Shown: positions 22,539-34,306 of the stretch, piece by piece | Layout: each line of letters starts with the position of its first letter | How positions within the stretch are numbered: the first letter of the stretch is position 1 | Source: Pogostemon cablin | Taxonomy: Eukaryota > Streptophyta > Magnoliopsida > Lamiales > Lamiaceae | Length of the DNA: 64,000 nucleotides | Direction: 5' to 3' | NCBI GenBank assembly: GCA_023678885.1 | Contig: CM042957.1 | Coordinates: forward strand, 2,433,648 to 2,497,647 | Made by a program: the position numbers and the translations under genes | The notes under the pieces: model-generated | The model's input: only the letters and a program-made list of their open reading frames with translations | Told to the model about the DNA's origin: nothing | The model's database searches: none

Positions 22539-24780
22539 TTTTAAGAAAATAAATTTATGTGAAATAGTCCCGTTTAAATTCTAACAAAAACAATAATTTT
22601 TACTTAAAGACGTCTAATTTTTCTAATTTCATGCGACATAACTATGAGATTGAATTGTTGTTTTTACAAAAGTTATGAAATAAAATTGGTGAAGATATTA
22701 TTTTAAGACGAAATCAGAGTAAAACTAAAATATTTGAAACATAAATTAATTTACTAATTATTTCAAAATCTTTTTGAATAAAAAAAAAATTGTACATAAC
22801 GTTTTCTGTTTTAAACTCGTATATATTCCAATTAAAAAGTGAAAAGACAAGGCTAGAAAATAGTCCTTAATTTGGAAGTGTTAAGATACTCTGAGCAGGG
22901 AGCTTTATGTGATATTGATATTTACATCAGACATAGATAGCTGAATCTGTATGTCTCACATGCCTTGCCCCCATAATGTTTCATAAACGTGACTAATTTA
23001 TTTTAATTCTCCAAATTCACTTTTCATATTTTTTCCTTCCCAAAAAGAATTGTGAATTTTATATGATGATTAACAATAAATATTAATTAACTCCTTATTA
23101 CTGTAAAAAAGTGGTTAGGAAATGAAGATGAGCTACAAGAGAAAGTAAGCAAGTAAAATTTTGACGTCTTTCCTTGCCGACTTGTGAAGAGATCACATTT
23201 CCCCTTTAATTTTACTGTCATAACTTGGATAACTTTTTACTACTCTTTCTTTATTTATCCTGTTAAACTTCAATCTCAATTTTATTTGAGATTATAATTC
23301 AAATTCATTTATATATGAAAATTATAACTCCAATCGTTTGCGATTAAAATGTACTAATAGTACAATATTTTACCTTGCAATCATTAAATCTGTAGCACGT
23401 GCGTTCTTCATCATCATGATATGAAAGTAATTAATATTTACCACCAAAATAACTCATGATATGAAATTAAGTAAATACTCCCAATGACAACTCAACTCAT
23501 GATGTGGTGGGGGCTAGCTCTAGGGAACAATTGGAAAAAAAAAAAAGGCAAAAAATTATGTGCTTCCGGGGACACATCGTGCCACGTGGGAACAAAAAAA
23601 TTTATAGTAGTGCCATAAATTCTTGTGTTTCCACGTGGGCACTACTATAAATTCTTGTGTTCCCACGAGGGGGACACAGGAGACCAACTCAAAAAAAAAG
23701 TTTTTTCAAAATCTTAAATATGTTAATTTGAGTCACGCTAAAACGATCGATTTATTATTAAAGTATAAGTATGATTATTATGTAAGTAAAATATATTTAT
23801 TGGTAATTAAAGTATATTTGTAGTTAATTTTATTATAACAACTTGAAATAATACTTTGATATATCATTCATTATATTTTAGAAAAATATTATACTTTATA
23901 ACATTTTATAAACATACTATACTTAATTATATAAAAAACATACTTTACCAAGCCTAACAAAACGTCTCATACAAACACAGTTTCACAAGAGATTTTTTCT
24001 AATATTTTTATGCTACTAGGAGGAAATTGAATATTTTCAATATATTTAAAATAATTATTTAAAATTTGGGAGTGATTCTTAATTAATGTTTGATTTTGCT
24101 CCTACTTTAATACATATACATCAAATATTTTACCAGACATTTTAAATTCGCCTTTTATTTTATGTGTACATATTACATTTTTTACTATTAAACTTCAATA
24201 AATTACTAATTTACATCTGTAAGGTGATGTTTGGTTTAGGGTTATGTGGAGTTTGAAAACTATGAATAGTGTGTTCTATTTGTTTTGGGTTTTGAGTATG
24301 GTATGTTTTAACTTTATGTCAAATCAATGTATTAAATTTATTTAAAAAGTTAAATGAGAGAATAGAGATAAAGAGAGAAATATTAATTGATGAGAGATAA
24401 TATAGTAAGTATATATAAGTGATTTTCAAGCTAGGAACAGTTCCAATTAATAACAGTGAGGTGAGATTTTGATTAAGTTCAAATGTTTCAGACTTAATTT
24501 ATAATTAAACTTTATTTGGTCCATTTATTAATTAAAATAAAGTATTACTACAACATTTCATTAGGGTCAAAATAAAACCAAATTACTTACTCGAGTTCAT
24601 TTGGTAAAAGCTTATTAGAATTTGGTTTGATAAAGATATTAAACAAGCTTGAACACACTTTTGTGTTCGATAATATTAAAACTTCAGCTCGAACATTGTT
24701 TTGTTGGAAAAAGCCAAAATTTTATTAAAATGAATAAAGCATAAGAGGTGCTCAATATGGTGCAAATATTACAAAATAAA
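22539..24780. other. AT-rich intergenic DNA
   Basis: No gene is supported. At about 23580-23675 an inverted repeat pairs CGTGGGAACA...TTATAGTAGTGCC with GGCACTACTATAA...TGTTCCCACG around a 20-bp loop, and is probably a small MITE. The part from about 24220 to 24480 resembles 63700-63990 (gagttttgaaaac, atcaat, aatattaattgat in order), suggesting a dispersed repeat. Confidence 0.4.
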
Positions 24781-24799
24781 CTTAGAGGATAAACTGCAT

Positions 24800-25441
24800 G
24801 AAGCATCAACCAATTTCCCCTCCTCGCCTTCTTTACAAACTAATACATATTTGGGGTTTTCTCAACCATTCACTAAAAGTGTACCCTGATCTTACGCGTC
24901 CTTTATGTTTAATCCAAAGCGACGTGTTGACTTTAGTCTTCATCACTATATTCTCACAATCAAAGGTCCTTCCATTGACCACTTTATCATTTCTTTTCCT
25001 CCAAATTTGTCATATCACACCATGCCAAATCAATTCCCAAAAGCTATTTTTTTTCAAAAGTACCTTCTCACTATAATGACTGAAATGCTCCATCAATGTA
25101 TCTTGAGCTGCATATTTGATGTTGAACCACTGATAGATTTTCTTCCAAGTCGTTTCTGCTACAATACAATGAATAAACAAGTGGTTCAATTCTTTCTCGG
25201 AAGATCAACATAAATGGCATATCCTTGAGAAGTTTTGATTGAAAGTCCTTTTCTTAACAAGATTCGATACAATAGGAATCCTATTTTGGATTGTCTTCCA
25301 AGAGAATGCCACAACTTTGAGTGGAATATATTTATTCCACACTCCACTAATCATATTAGGACTTCCGAACCTCAAGCCATGCATTTCCTTCAGCTCGAAC
25401 ATCGTTACATTGAAATCATAAAATAAGTGTAAAATTATCAA
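24800..25441 (-). pseudogene. LINE-type reverse-transcriptase zinc-binding fragment
   Basis: The minus strand encodes VWNKYIPLKVVAFSWKTIQN, then NLVKKRTF and ICHLC, a TGA, and SSEKELNHLFIHCIVAETTW. This is the zf-RVT domain found at the C-terminus of plant LINE reverse transcriptases and derived genes: W-x-k-x-P-k-v-x-x-F-x-W, then C-x2-C and H-x4-C. The translation continues to about 24800 with residues such as FWELIWHGVIWQIWRKRN. There is no upstream polymerase core. A stop directly after CHLC, where a Gly or Ser codon is usual, indicates a dead 3' remnant. Confidence 0.7.
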
Positions 25442-26847
25442 ACTATTCGAACTTAGATCGTATTTAACTCGTTCAAGCTTAACTCAATAGTTTATCAAAC
25501 AATTTAAAAAATATATTTTTAAACTCAATAATATTTCAAATAAATTTGCATACTCTTGTGTTCGACTCAACTCATGATTTACAGATCTATATTTCTTACA
25601 CGAAAATGCTGTGTAAATGCCAACATCGCAGATATTAAATCAGGGTATGCGCGCATTTTCAACATCACATGATATTTTTGTTGACGCTGAGAAGAAGGCT
25701 ACAATTTCTGAAGTATTCTGACACCAGAATTACTTGAATATACTACTTACTTATAAAAATAGTATCATATGTCTGCATAAATTACAGATTTGCCATTTCA
25801 ATTGAAATTGATTTAAAATTATTTAGTGCAACATGACACTACACCTAACATTATGTTTACAGAAATAGTATTACACTTCGGTTTTTTTTTTTTTTTCAAC
25901 ATGATATAAAAATCACTAACAAACATACGCATTGATTCAACTGCAAATGTAACAAGATGTAGTTACTATTACACAATCGTTTTTTTTTTTTAAATAATGT
26001 ACGTGGCCACGCATATATATACACAATAAATACCGATCGATTTTAAGTTAGTATCTCAATATTTGATTATAAAATGGCGTACTTTTACCTTAATGGATCT
26101 ACTCAAGATTCATATATTAATAGTAACCTTTGATTTATTGCACCAATGATAAACGTAAAATTCAAGAGATGTTAAACAATTTATCTTCGAAACTTGTAAG
26201 CATGGAAAACATCCTAATACATAAGATAGCAATTGTTACATTTAAAAAAAAAGAGTTTTATTAATTTTTATATAATATTGTAGGAATAAATATGCAGAGT
26301 AGTACTTTAAATTGGATTCCATATACGTACAGTCAATTTCATGTCATACATAGTACTATATATATATGAAGTAATTGATAGATAGGATAAATAATTGGAG
26401 GTGATAACGAAATGTTATGCATGTCGTTTTCTAGTACCCACCAAAAAGAATTAGCTAGCAAATTATATTATATTATTATTATAATTTACATCCATGGTGT
26501 CACTTTCATCACTTTATAATGCGCAACCTCTATAATTCACCTTCAATTAATTTTCTACGTGTCATAAATCTACCAATATATTTTTTGCCCCCAATTTAGC
26601 ATCTATTACTGTTTCCAACCTGCTACTCATCCCACCTAATTTCGGACAATATAACCTCGTTTGTATAGACATTGAAATGATTATTGGACAAACACTTAAA
26701 AAAATGTTTGATTATTAAGTTAATATTTGAGTTAAAAAGCTTGAGCATGTGATGAATAAATATGGATATGAAATATTTCTTTAATTTTTTTTCAGTTTCA
26801 AGATATTTGGTAATTCACCTTCAGCCTCCTCCATTTTTCATATATTC
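25442..26847. other. AT-rich intergenic DNA
   Basis: No coding region, RNA gene or clear repeat boundary is recognisable. Confidence 0.5.
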
Positions 26848-27130
26848 TGTTTAGAGTATCTTAATTATTAAATATTAAACCACTTACCTCTCTATAAGCT
26901 TATAAGCTTTTAGATGAGGTGATCATTTAACATGGTATCAGACCCATGATTAATAAAAATTCAGGGTTCGAACCTCACCGTTACCCATTTAATGGAAAAA
27001 TTCCATATGCAAAGACTGAGACAAAAATTCCCCGTCTGTATGTGAGGGAGGTGTGTTAGAGTGTCTTAATTAAATATTAAACAACTCTTCTCTTTTAGCC
27101 AATTGTAAGATTGGGTTTAAGTGGGCCGAT
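26848..27130 (+). mobile_element. TRIM-like mini retrotransposon
   Basis: A short left repeat (26848-26932) begins TGTTTAGAGTATCTTAATTA and ends ATTTAACA. It is followed at once by TGGTATCAGA (26933-26942), the primer-binding motif complementary to initiator tRNA-Met. A purine-rich GTGAGGGAGG lies just before a second repeat at 27054, beginning TGTTAGAGTGTCTTAATTAA. The interior is only about 120 bp, with a GGGTTCGAACC motif and no ORF. The order LTR, PBS, tiny interior, PPT, LTR fits a TRIM/SMART element. The two repeats diverge after the first about 40 bp, so the right end is approximate. Confidence 0.6.
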
Positions 27131-27234
27131 GTGGTTACGTGGGTTGGCCCATGACATCTAATCAACTCTGATAGTTTATGTGATTTGTAAAATATAAATT
27201 CCAAATAAGTTATCCCTTACATGTATAAAAATTT

Positions 27235-27600
27235 TAGAGTGTATATTAGGTGCACCCGGGTGCACCCTTGCACCCATATTTGTATAACTTTTTATTCTAT
27301 TTTGTATACATGTTATTCTCTTTTGTTACGTGTTTTGTAACAATTGTATACTTTTTTCACACTAAGTTTTTCATTAAAAAAACAAGCATTCATATGTGTA
27401 TAACTTTTTATTCAATAGTTTATACATGTATTTTAATAATTGTATATTTTTTTACACTCAATTTTTTATTAAAAAAATTAACAATTAAATTGCATACATT
27501 TTTACTCATAATTGTATATGTTTTTGCTTATATTTGTACGTGGGTGCACACGAAGCTTCGTGTGCATCTGGGTGCACACTATATTTAGCCAAAATTTTAT
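27235..27600. mobile_element. MITE with GTGCACCC-rich inverted ends
   Basis: The left end has GGTGCACCCGGGTGCACC and the right end the complement of GTGTGCACCCAGATGCACAC, bracketed by AAAATTTT(A/G)G on both sides. The interior is T-rich with repeated TTTGTATA. The long plus-strand open frame across it is a low-complexity artefact. The ends resemble those of the 57852 and 18034 elements but the interior differs. Confidence 0.5.
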
Positions 27601-28084
27601 TATCGGTCTCCCCTTTCAAGACATATGTGATTGAGAAGATCTGCCTGTGACAGCCTGTCTACCCGAACAACTCTAGCCCACAAAAGAAGGGCTTATAAAC
27701 TAATTCAAAACTGCAAATGTCTGTGGGCCACTAAGCCCATTTACAATATGTCATAATACTTCTCATACATTACTTGGCCAGGTAGTTCTCTCACTGCATA
27801 CAATTCCTTGGATAAAGCCCAACAACAATGTCAGGCCTGTTAATGAGACAAATCCAGTATTAAAATTTTATAGGTCTTTTTTCTTTTTTTGGGTTTATAA
27901 GAGTAAAGTTCATGTAACATTTTTGCCTTTATATCATGGTTTATTTTGCCTCTCGTTTCATAAAACTTTATAATCATGAACTATATATGAGTAGTATTTA
28001 ACCTTTATTTTTAGAATTAAATTTTTATTCTCAGATTTCACTACCTTCTAATTATATTTTCAATCAATAATAATAAAAATGAAT
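27601..28084. other. Spacer
   Basis: No supported feature; AT-rich intergenic sequence. Confidence 0.4.
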
Positions 28085-28357
28085 TTTATCAATACAGGGC
28101 CTGAAAAATGGGTAATCTATCAATTCGGGGTTTGAATTATGTATAATATCGATTAGGGACTTGAATTATATAAAACTATCAATTCGGGGCTTGAACTTAG
28201 GCCTTAAAATTGATAAAATAGGTGATAATATTTGATAAATTCAGGCCTTGGATTGATAATTTTACATATTTCAGGCCTTGGATTGATAAAAAAAATAATC
28301 CAGACCCCTAATTGATAGTTTACCCATAATTCGGGCCTTGAACCGATAAAAGCCCTA
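28085..28357. mobile_element. Foldback/MITE element
   Basis: The left arm contains GGCCTGAAAAATGGGTAA and CTATCAATTCGGGGT. The right arm read on the other strand contains GGCCCGAATTATGGGTAA and CTATCAATTAGGGGT. Internal copies of ATCAATTCGGGGCTTGAA and its complement continue the symmetry. There is no ORF. Target duplication was not resolved. Confidence 0.6.
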
Positions 28358-29165
28358 ATAAAAAAAATATATAAGAATACTAATCCCACAACTATTAGAC
28401 AATAAATTTAATAATCCATATACTTTTTTTTTCCAGATAAAAACAGATTTTATTGGATGCGTAGTGATAGTCGGTATCATCTTTTTTAATAACATAAAAA
28501 ATAAAAACAAAAATGTAACAAAAGAAGAAGATAGATGTGATAAGGTTATGAATGTGACACTGAGAGAAGGATAAGTTGTTGGAATAGATTTTTTTCAAAT
28601 GGAACCACGTGGGATCACATCATATATTCACCCACTTAAGGATAAGATTGTACTTATTTATGTACTTTCAAAATCACCAATATATTTTTCCATTTTTATT
28701 TTCGAATGGTATGAAAGTAATTTTATTTTTGTGATGTATGATTTTGAATAAGGCTTAAATTGAAAATATAATTATAACGAAGGTGGTTGGCAATTGGCAT
28801 CATAACATGAAGCTAATCAACTCAACATTAAAATTAATAAAAGACTATAATTATCTTTCATTAAATTATAAGTTCTGCTTAATTAGGGGAGGAGAGAGAT
28901 GAAAGACATAAGAAGATAATCATTCTACAAAAATAACAATCTTGGTGGGGCCCTTTCATATCAAAACCTAATCCAAATAGAATCATCAGTGTTGGGATAA
29001 GGAAGTACCTACCAATACTTTACACAAAAATAAATAAAAATCCAGAGTCACTTCATCACACTAATTACACTACACTTATCATAAAACTAATTTATGCATT
29101 ACATATATTTTTTATGCATTACATACATTAAAATGTGTAATTATATTTTATTAAATTGGGCCATA
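28358..29165. other. AT-rich intergenic DNA
   Basis: No supported gene or repeat boundary. Confidence 0.45.
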
Positions 29166-29811
29166 ATAAAAAATGTCCTTTTTGAAATTTGTAACAATTT
29201 TTTCCCACCCATCCTAAAATTATTAAAAGTGCCCACTTTTTATTTTTTATTCCATCATTACCCTTCACCCTATTTTTTAATTATTTTTTCTGTTTATTTT
29301 TTATTTTTAAAAAGTGGGATTGAATAGAATTGAGAAAAAAAGGCGCCAAAAAAACATTTGGCTCGAATAGATTTGCAATAGGGACGAATACATTTCTTAA
29401 AATGGAGTTGAATAGAACTGAAAAAATGGGGACGAATAGTTATTCAAAATGAGAACAATAATTATCTAAAATAGGGATGAATAGTTATTAAAAATGGGGT
29501 TGAATAGAACTGAAAAAATGGAGACGAATAGTTGTTTAAAATGGGGGCAAATAGTTCAAAATGGGACCAAATAATTATTTAAAATGGGAACGAATAGTTG
29601 TTCAAAATGGGAATGAATATTTATTCAACATGGGGTTGGATAGAATTGTAATAACAACATATATTAATTTGAAATTTTAATTTATCCAATAAAATAGAAA
29701 TCAAGTATGTTATGATCTTTATTCATGTGAAGTGGGCAATTTTGATTATTTCATAAGAGGTGGGCAAAAATGATTATTGAAATTTCAAAGTGGGAAGTTT
29801 TAAACATTTTT
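29166..29811. mobile_element. Second TIR element with internal minisatellite
   Basis: Left arm elements TTTGAAATTTGTAACAAT, CCCACC and GTGCCCACTTT (about 29180-29245) recur in reverse complement at about 29735-29800 (AAGTGGGCAATTTT, GGTGGGCAAAAATGATTATT, GAAATTTCAAAG). Between them lies a degenerate tandem array (29370-29645). The plan is the same as the 19673-20402 element, but the sequence is unrelated. Ends are approximate and no target duplication is certain. Confidence 0.55.
29370..29645 (+). repeat. Degenerate minisatellite
   Basis: A variable unit of about 25-45 bp built from AAAATGGGGACGAATAGTTA and TTCAAAATGGGAAC, with alternates GGGTTGAATAGAACTG. About nine imperfect units. Confidence 0.75.
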
Positions 29812-30899
29812 ACTATTAAATTTATAATTAATTTATTAAATTAAAATAATTTATAAATAACAAACTAAAATAATACGATGAAAATACCATATTCGATTCC
29901 AAATAGACAATTTTCTATTTTTTTTCATGAAACTGTAATAGGCAGTTCCGATTCCAAATTGATGATTTTCTATGTTTTTCTTCTTTTTGTAAAACATGTT
30001 TTTAAAGGAATCGGGAATTAGTGGTTCCGAATCAAAACCTCTCTAGGATTGGTTCGATTCCGCTTCCCAATTACTTGAAACGAAATCGACAATTCCATAC
30101 TAGAGTGCATGTCTACCTTGTTCCATACTGCTCCACATTTATGAATTAAATATTTTTATAAAATAAAACTAGCATGCTCTCGTGATTAAATTCGACGGCT
30201 TTAAAAAATTGTACCTTTAGTATTATATACTAGTATGTCGCATCCTTTATTATAAAAATTTATACTCTTTATTTTTTGAAAAAAAAAATCTTACTCATAT
30301 ATTAATATTATTTATATTTCAATAGATTATTTTATTGAAGAATTTGTCACTTTTATTGAAAAATAACACCTTTACAATTAAACCTTAAATGCTTTGGGTG
30401 CTCTGGCGCACCAACTCATTTTTAATTTTTTTATATTAGTATGTTTTATTACTAGGACCAAGAGTAGTATTATTATTCTGCAATAGTGTAAACATAATTA
30501 AATCAAGTAATTTTGATTTGATTGTACCAGGATACGTTTAGTATTCATTCCTCAATTTTAAAAAGTATTCCAATTAATTTTAAATATTATTTTAATGGGT
30601 AAATTCATAGATTTAGTCACGAAATTATTTATTCTCTGTAAAATCTTAATTTTGGACTATTTATCCATTATTTGCTTGAACGATTAAGTATAACCAGTTC
30701 TATGGTATTATACTTTCTAATTTCTATAAAGTTTAAATTGGAGGAAAACGAAAGGAAAAATTATAGTACATTTTTATTAAAATAGTGGATTCGAAATTAG
30801 AATATTGTAATAGCACGCAATAAACCATGTTTTCACAAATTTTGTTTGACATTTCACCTCTTACAAGTGAAATTAAAATAAATTGCATATAATTTTTAA
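29812..30899. other. AT-rich intergenic DNA
   Basis: No gene is seen. Around 30190-30410 there is sequence reminiscent of the 250-bp MITE at 18034 (TATACTCTTTATTTTTTG, then ACCTTTACAATT), too decayed to delimit. Confidence 0.4.
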
Positions 30900-31114
30900 G
30901 GCTTTTTTAATCTTGTAGTTTTCAAAAATTTTTAACCAAATATTGTAGTTGCGTGATGTTTTAATCAAATAAGTAAAGTTGCCTTCACAAGGGACAACTT
31001 TGATGAGGTGGCACATGTTAATAGTTTTTTTTCCTCAAACGATAGGCATTCCATTAAAGGATTTAAATTAGCCAAATGACTATTACAGGTTTCATGGGTA
31101 TTTTAGTTAGAAAC

Positions 31115-33084
31115 TGTTGAGAGTGGAATTTCACGTATTTTAGGTATCACATTACACCGTTTTTGATAGAATGTGGCCATGATTTTGTATAAAATGACAT
31201 GGTTTTCATATCTTGCATAATTAAGATGCTACTAAGGTGTTTTGTTAAGTTTTGAAGGGTAAAACATGATCAAAAGTTCAAAGTTGGAATGAGGAGTGAA
31301 AGTGAGAAGGAATGCTGAAAAATACAGTCCATGTTGCACAAATTTCTGTATTCTTATAGAAGTCCAAATTTATCATATAATATATTGTTGGAAAGCCACA
31401 GAAGAGACGGTCGTTTTGACATAAAGAACACCCCAATTGGATTCCAAACGAGAAAGTTATGATCAAAGTGCTAACATCGCACATGTTGTACCGAGCAGCC
31501 ACTTTGCATGACTTTTTACATATTCAAATATTATAGTTTCTTAGAGTTCTTTATATGGGTAGAAAGCCAAGGAAAAGAGGAACACGTGAGCGCAAAAATC
31601 ATTCAAATTGGAGTCCGTATGAAGAAGTTATGCTCAAAACGGTGAAGTCGCGCAGTGCAGTCTCCGCAGCTCGGGAGGCCGCTCGGCTCGAGCGGGACCA
31701 ACATTTTGCGAATTTCCAGCCGAGTGGAGTGCCCTCAGAGCCTACACAACGTTTCCGTTTCACCCATATGCTGCTCGGCAGGTTTGGGGGCCGCTCGGCC
31801 ATGAGCTCGGCTCGAGCAAGGTGCCGAGCGCCCCAAAATCGGGCCCAAACGAGACCTGTTCGATGCAGCAGTGTATATATACCCTCAAATCGCGATTCTG
31901 AAGCAGTTTCGATCGCGAAAAAGCCCTGCATCAGTCCTAGAAACAATTAGGGAGATCGAGACACAAATTGGAGAGAACACATCCATAATCCATCATCAAT
32001 TCACACCTCCAATTCTTCCATATCAGATTGACAACCTGATTTCACCATCCATCCACTTCCAAGAGGGTTCCAAGTGCTAATTGAGGGAGAATCGAGCAAT
32101 TGGAGAGACGGAGAAGGAACGAAAGACTACGTCTACACTAGGGTTTCACAATTCCTATCTTTTCCTTCCTTTTACTTTGATTTTTGGTATGAATTGCTTA
32201 GCCATGAGTGTTGCTTGTGACCTCATGGGCTAATTTTATATACAGTTCTAGGGTTTGATGGATTGATTTAATTGATTTGGGGATTTAGACAAAATATTAG
32301 GATTTTATGCAGCTGAGCTTTTGATTTTACTTATTTTATTAAGACTTGCTTATCTGCTTCGTAACGTCTTCATAATATATTCATGACATCCGCTATAATG
32401 CTTGGATTATTGTGTTAGCTTGTGTGCGTTCATGATTGGTATTGTCTATCTGTTAGAGATTAGAGTAACTCCGCTATAAGCACTTTAATTTCATGAACTG
32501 GTTAATCAAATACTTGATTAGTTTAGTGGAACAATGCAATTAGACAATCAAGTAGGAAGTGAATAGAACCTTGTAGTAATTCCAGAAAATATCTTGTTAG
32601 TCGGGCTTACCATCCGGAGGTATTGTTGCATGCTTTGATTAGTATCTAGGAATAAGGCTTGGTAATATTTGCGCACCTTAAGATTTAAACCAGATTATAC
32701 TGTTAGCTTAGAATCGAATTATATTCGGTGGGATAACAGGGATATGTGGTGTATTTTCAGTGAAACAGCATGAATGAACAATAGTACCAAATTAATTGGT
32801 CTCTACCTGATACCTTAGAACTGTTCGTCATCTCTTGATTAGAAACTTGCTTTTATTTTATTGCCTTTTAATTAATTTAGTTATTTATATTTTCAGTAAT
32901 TTAGATAATTAATTCACTACAATACTCTGAATATTGGTTACCTTATTCTGATTAAGCTAGTATAATTAGAAAATAAATAGTTAGCTGTCCCTTGGGTTCG
33001 ATAATTTAACTTGGTCACTTACCGCTACAATTGATATCCTTCATACTTGGGGATTAAATTATAGTGCGCAGAAAAAACCTATCA
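31115..33084 (+). repeat. 5' LTR of the LARD-like element
   Basis: A 1970-bp LTR. A TATATATA at about 31875-31882, downstream of a GC-rich block (31665-31860, rich in GCTCGG), is a plausible promoter. The open frames inside (for example 31555-31950) are present in both LTRs and are not genes. Confidence 0.9.
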
Positions 33085-33115
33085 AGTTTTTGGCGCCGTT
33101 GTCGGGGACGGCTTA
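33085..33115 (+). other. Primer-binding site region
   Basis: TTTTTGGCGCCGTTGTCGGG begins three bases after the LTR. It closely resembles the TGGCGCCGTTGCCGGGGA-type primer-binding site common in plant Ty3-type elements. Confidence 0.75.
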
Positions 33116-33223
33116 ATTATTTATTTTTCTTTTATTGCTAGTTTAATTAGGTCTTTTTATTGCTTTTTTTTATTTTTCTTATTTGAATATATTCTGACTA
33201 TAAATTATCTTTGAGGTACTGAG

Positions 33224-34306
33224 ATGGACGAAATATTGAAAAGATATGGAAATCAAAATGCTATGAATCCTTCTCCATGCATAGACAAAATATTGAAACA
33301 CTATGAAAATCAGAATAACATGGTTCCTACTCCATATTACATGGATGAGAGGAATTATGGTTATGATTCTCTAGTGAATCAAAGTCCTTCTCAGTATTAC
33401 AATCAAGTCAGATATGAAGATGAATGGTCTTGTGCTTACAATGCAAATTCATATCAACCTTATCAAGAGAACACTTATTCTGGATCAGTCGGAGTTTCCC
33501 AAGAATTACAAGACGCGTTTGATACTTCCATCAAGAAGCATGAAGAAAACATGGGAAGGTTGGAAGCTCTAGAAAGAAAGATGAAAGTTCAATCGCAGGA
33601 AAGGGAAGTTGCATCACAAGAGTTTCATGAAAGAACGAGAGAGATAAACAATCTTCTTACGAACATCTCTTCAAGTTTAAATACTCAACTTCAACAAGAG
33701 GAAAGAATGGATGAAGAAGAGTTTGAAGAAGATATTGTTTTTCCATTGTGCCCTGGAATGCAGTTTGAAGGTCCTATGTTGTTGTTTAAGGAAGAAGAAG
33801 TCGAAGAGGAGTCCACTCGATTAAGTCAAGCGGCTCCACTCGAATTGAGCTATCAACTGGAGACAATTTTTGAGGCAAAGGAAGTGATTGATGAAGAATT
33901 TGACGATGTTGAAAAAGAAAAGAAAGAAGAAGAGCAAAGTCATGAAGCAACCGAAGAGGACTTGAAGAATGAAATGAGCATTTCTAAACCTTTAAACTCT
34001 TTAAGTTGCATTGAATTTGATGATATTATTTCTATTGACTTTGTTTTACCTAATGATTCCTCACATATTTTTAGGGATAAAAAGGAGTTAGAAGAGAAGT
34101 TGGGAATTTTCGTCGGAAGAAGGAATAAGTGGTGGAGTAGAATGAAGAGGTTGATGAAATTTGATCTTAACATGGTTGGCAAGGTCAAGATAAATTTTAA
34201 GATTGCCAACGAGGCCATCCCTTGCCATAAGTATTGGATTGATGAAGAAGCACATCGATTAGAATACGATGGAAAGGATGAAAGATATCCATGGCCATTC
34301 CGATGA
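33224..34306 (+). CDS. Gag-like ORF of the LARD-like element
   Basis: An intact 360-codon frame and the only substantial ORF between the LTRs. It starts MDEILKRYGNQNAMNPSP, has Tyr/Asn/Gln-rich repeats (residues 1-90; ILK-YENQN occurs twice) and a coiled-coil-like region at about 95-155 (SIKKHEENMGRLEALERKMK). A strongly acidic middle (about 160-260, EEEE runs) is followed by a basic C-terminus (KWWSRMKRLMKFDLNMVGKV). I see no CCHC zinc knuckle, protease or polymerase motif. Position and composition suggest a gag-derived protein, but a specific family is not recognised. Its openness supports recent activity or selection. Confidence 0.6.
   Translation: MDEILKRYGNQNAMNPSPCIDKILKHYENQNNMVPTPYYMDERNYGYDSLVNQSPSQYYNQVRYEDEWSCAYNANSYQPYQENTYSGSVGVSQELQDAFDTSIKKHEENMGRLEALERKMKVQSQEREVASQEFHERTREINNLLTNISSSLNTQLQQEERMDEEEFEEDIVFPLCPGMQFEGPMLLFKEEEVEEESTRLSQAAPLELSYQLETIFEAKEVIDEEFDDVEKEKKEEEQSHEATEEDLKNEMSISKPLNSLSCIEFDDIISIDFVLPNDSSHIFRDKKELEEKLGIFVGRRNKWWSRMKRLMKFDLNMVGKVKINFKIANEAIPCHKYWIDEEAHRLEYDGKDERYPWPFR

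Noticed and set aside
22880..22990. Possible microRNA precursor hairpin
   Set aside because: Pairing is short and interrupted, and no conserved plant miRNA sequence was recognised.
26933..26980. TGGTATCAGA and GGGTTCGAACC as parts of a tRNA gene
   Set aside because: No cloverleaf can be drawn; the first motif is better explained as a retrotransposon primer-binding site.
27250..27588. 112-codon hydrophobic frame suggesting a membrane protein
   Set aside because: A T-rich MITE interior; Phe/Ile/Tyr richness follows from base composition.
31555..31950. 131-codon frame and its minus-strand partner, repeated at 36289-36780
   Set aside because: Both lie inside the two LTRs of one retroelement and have no domain; open by base composition.
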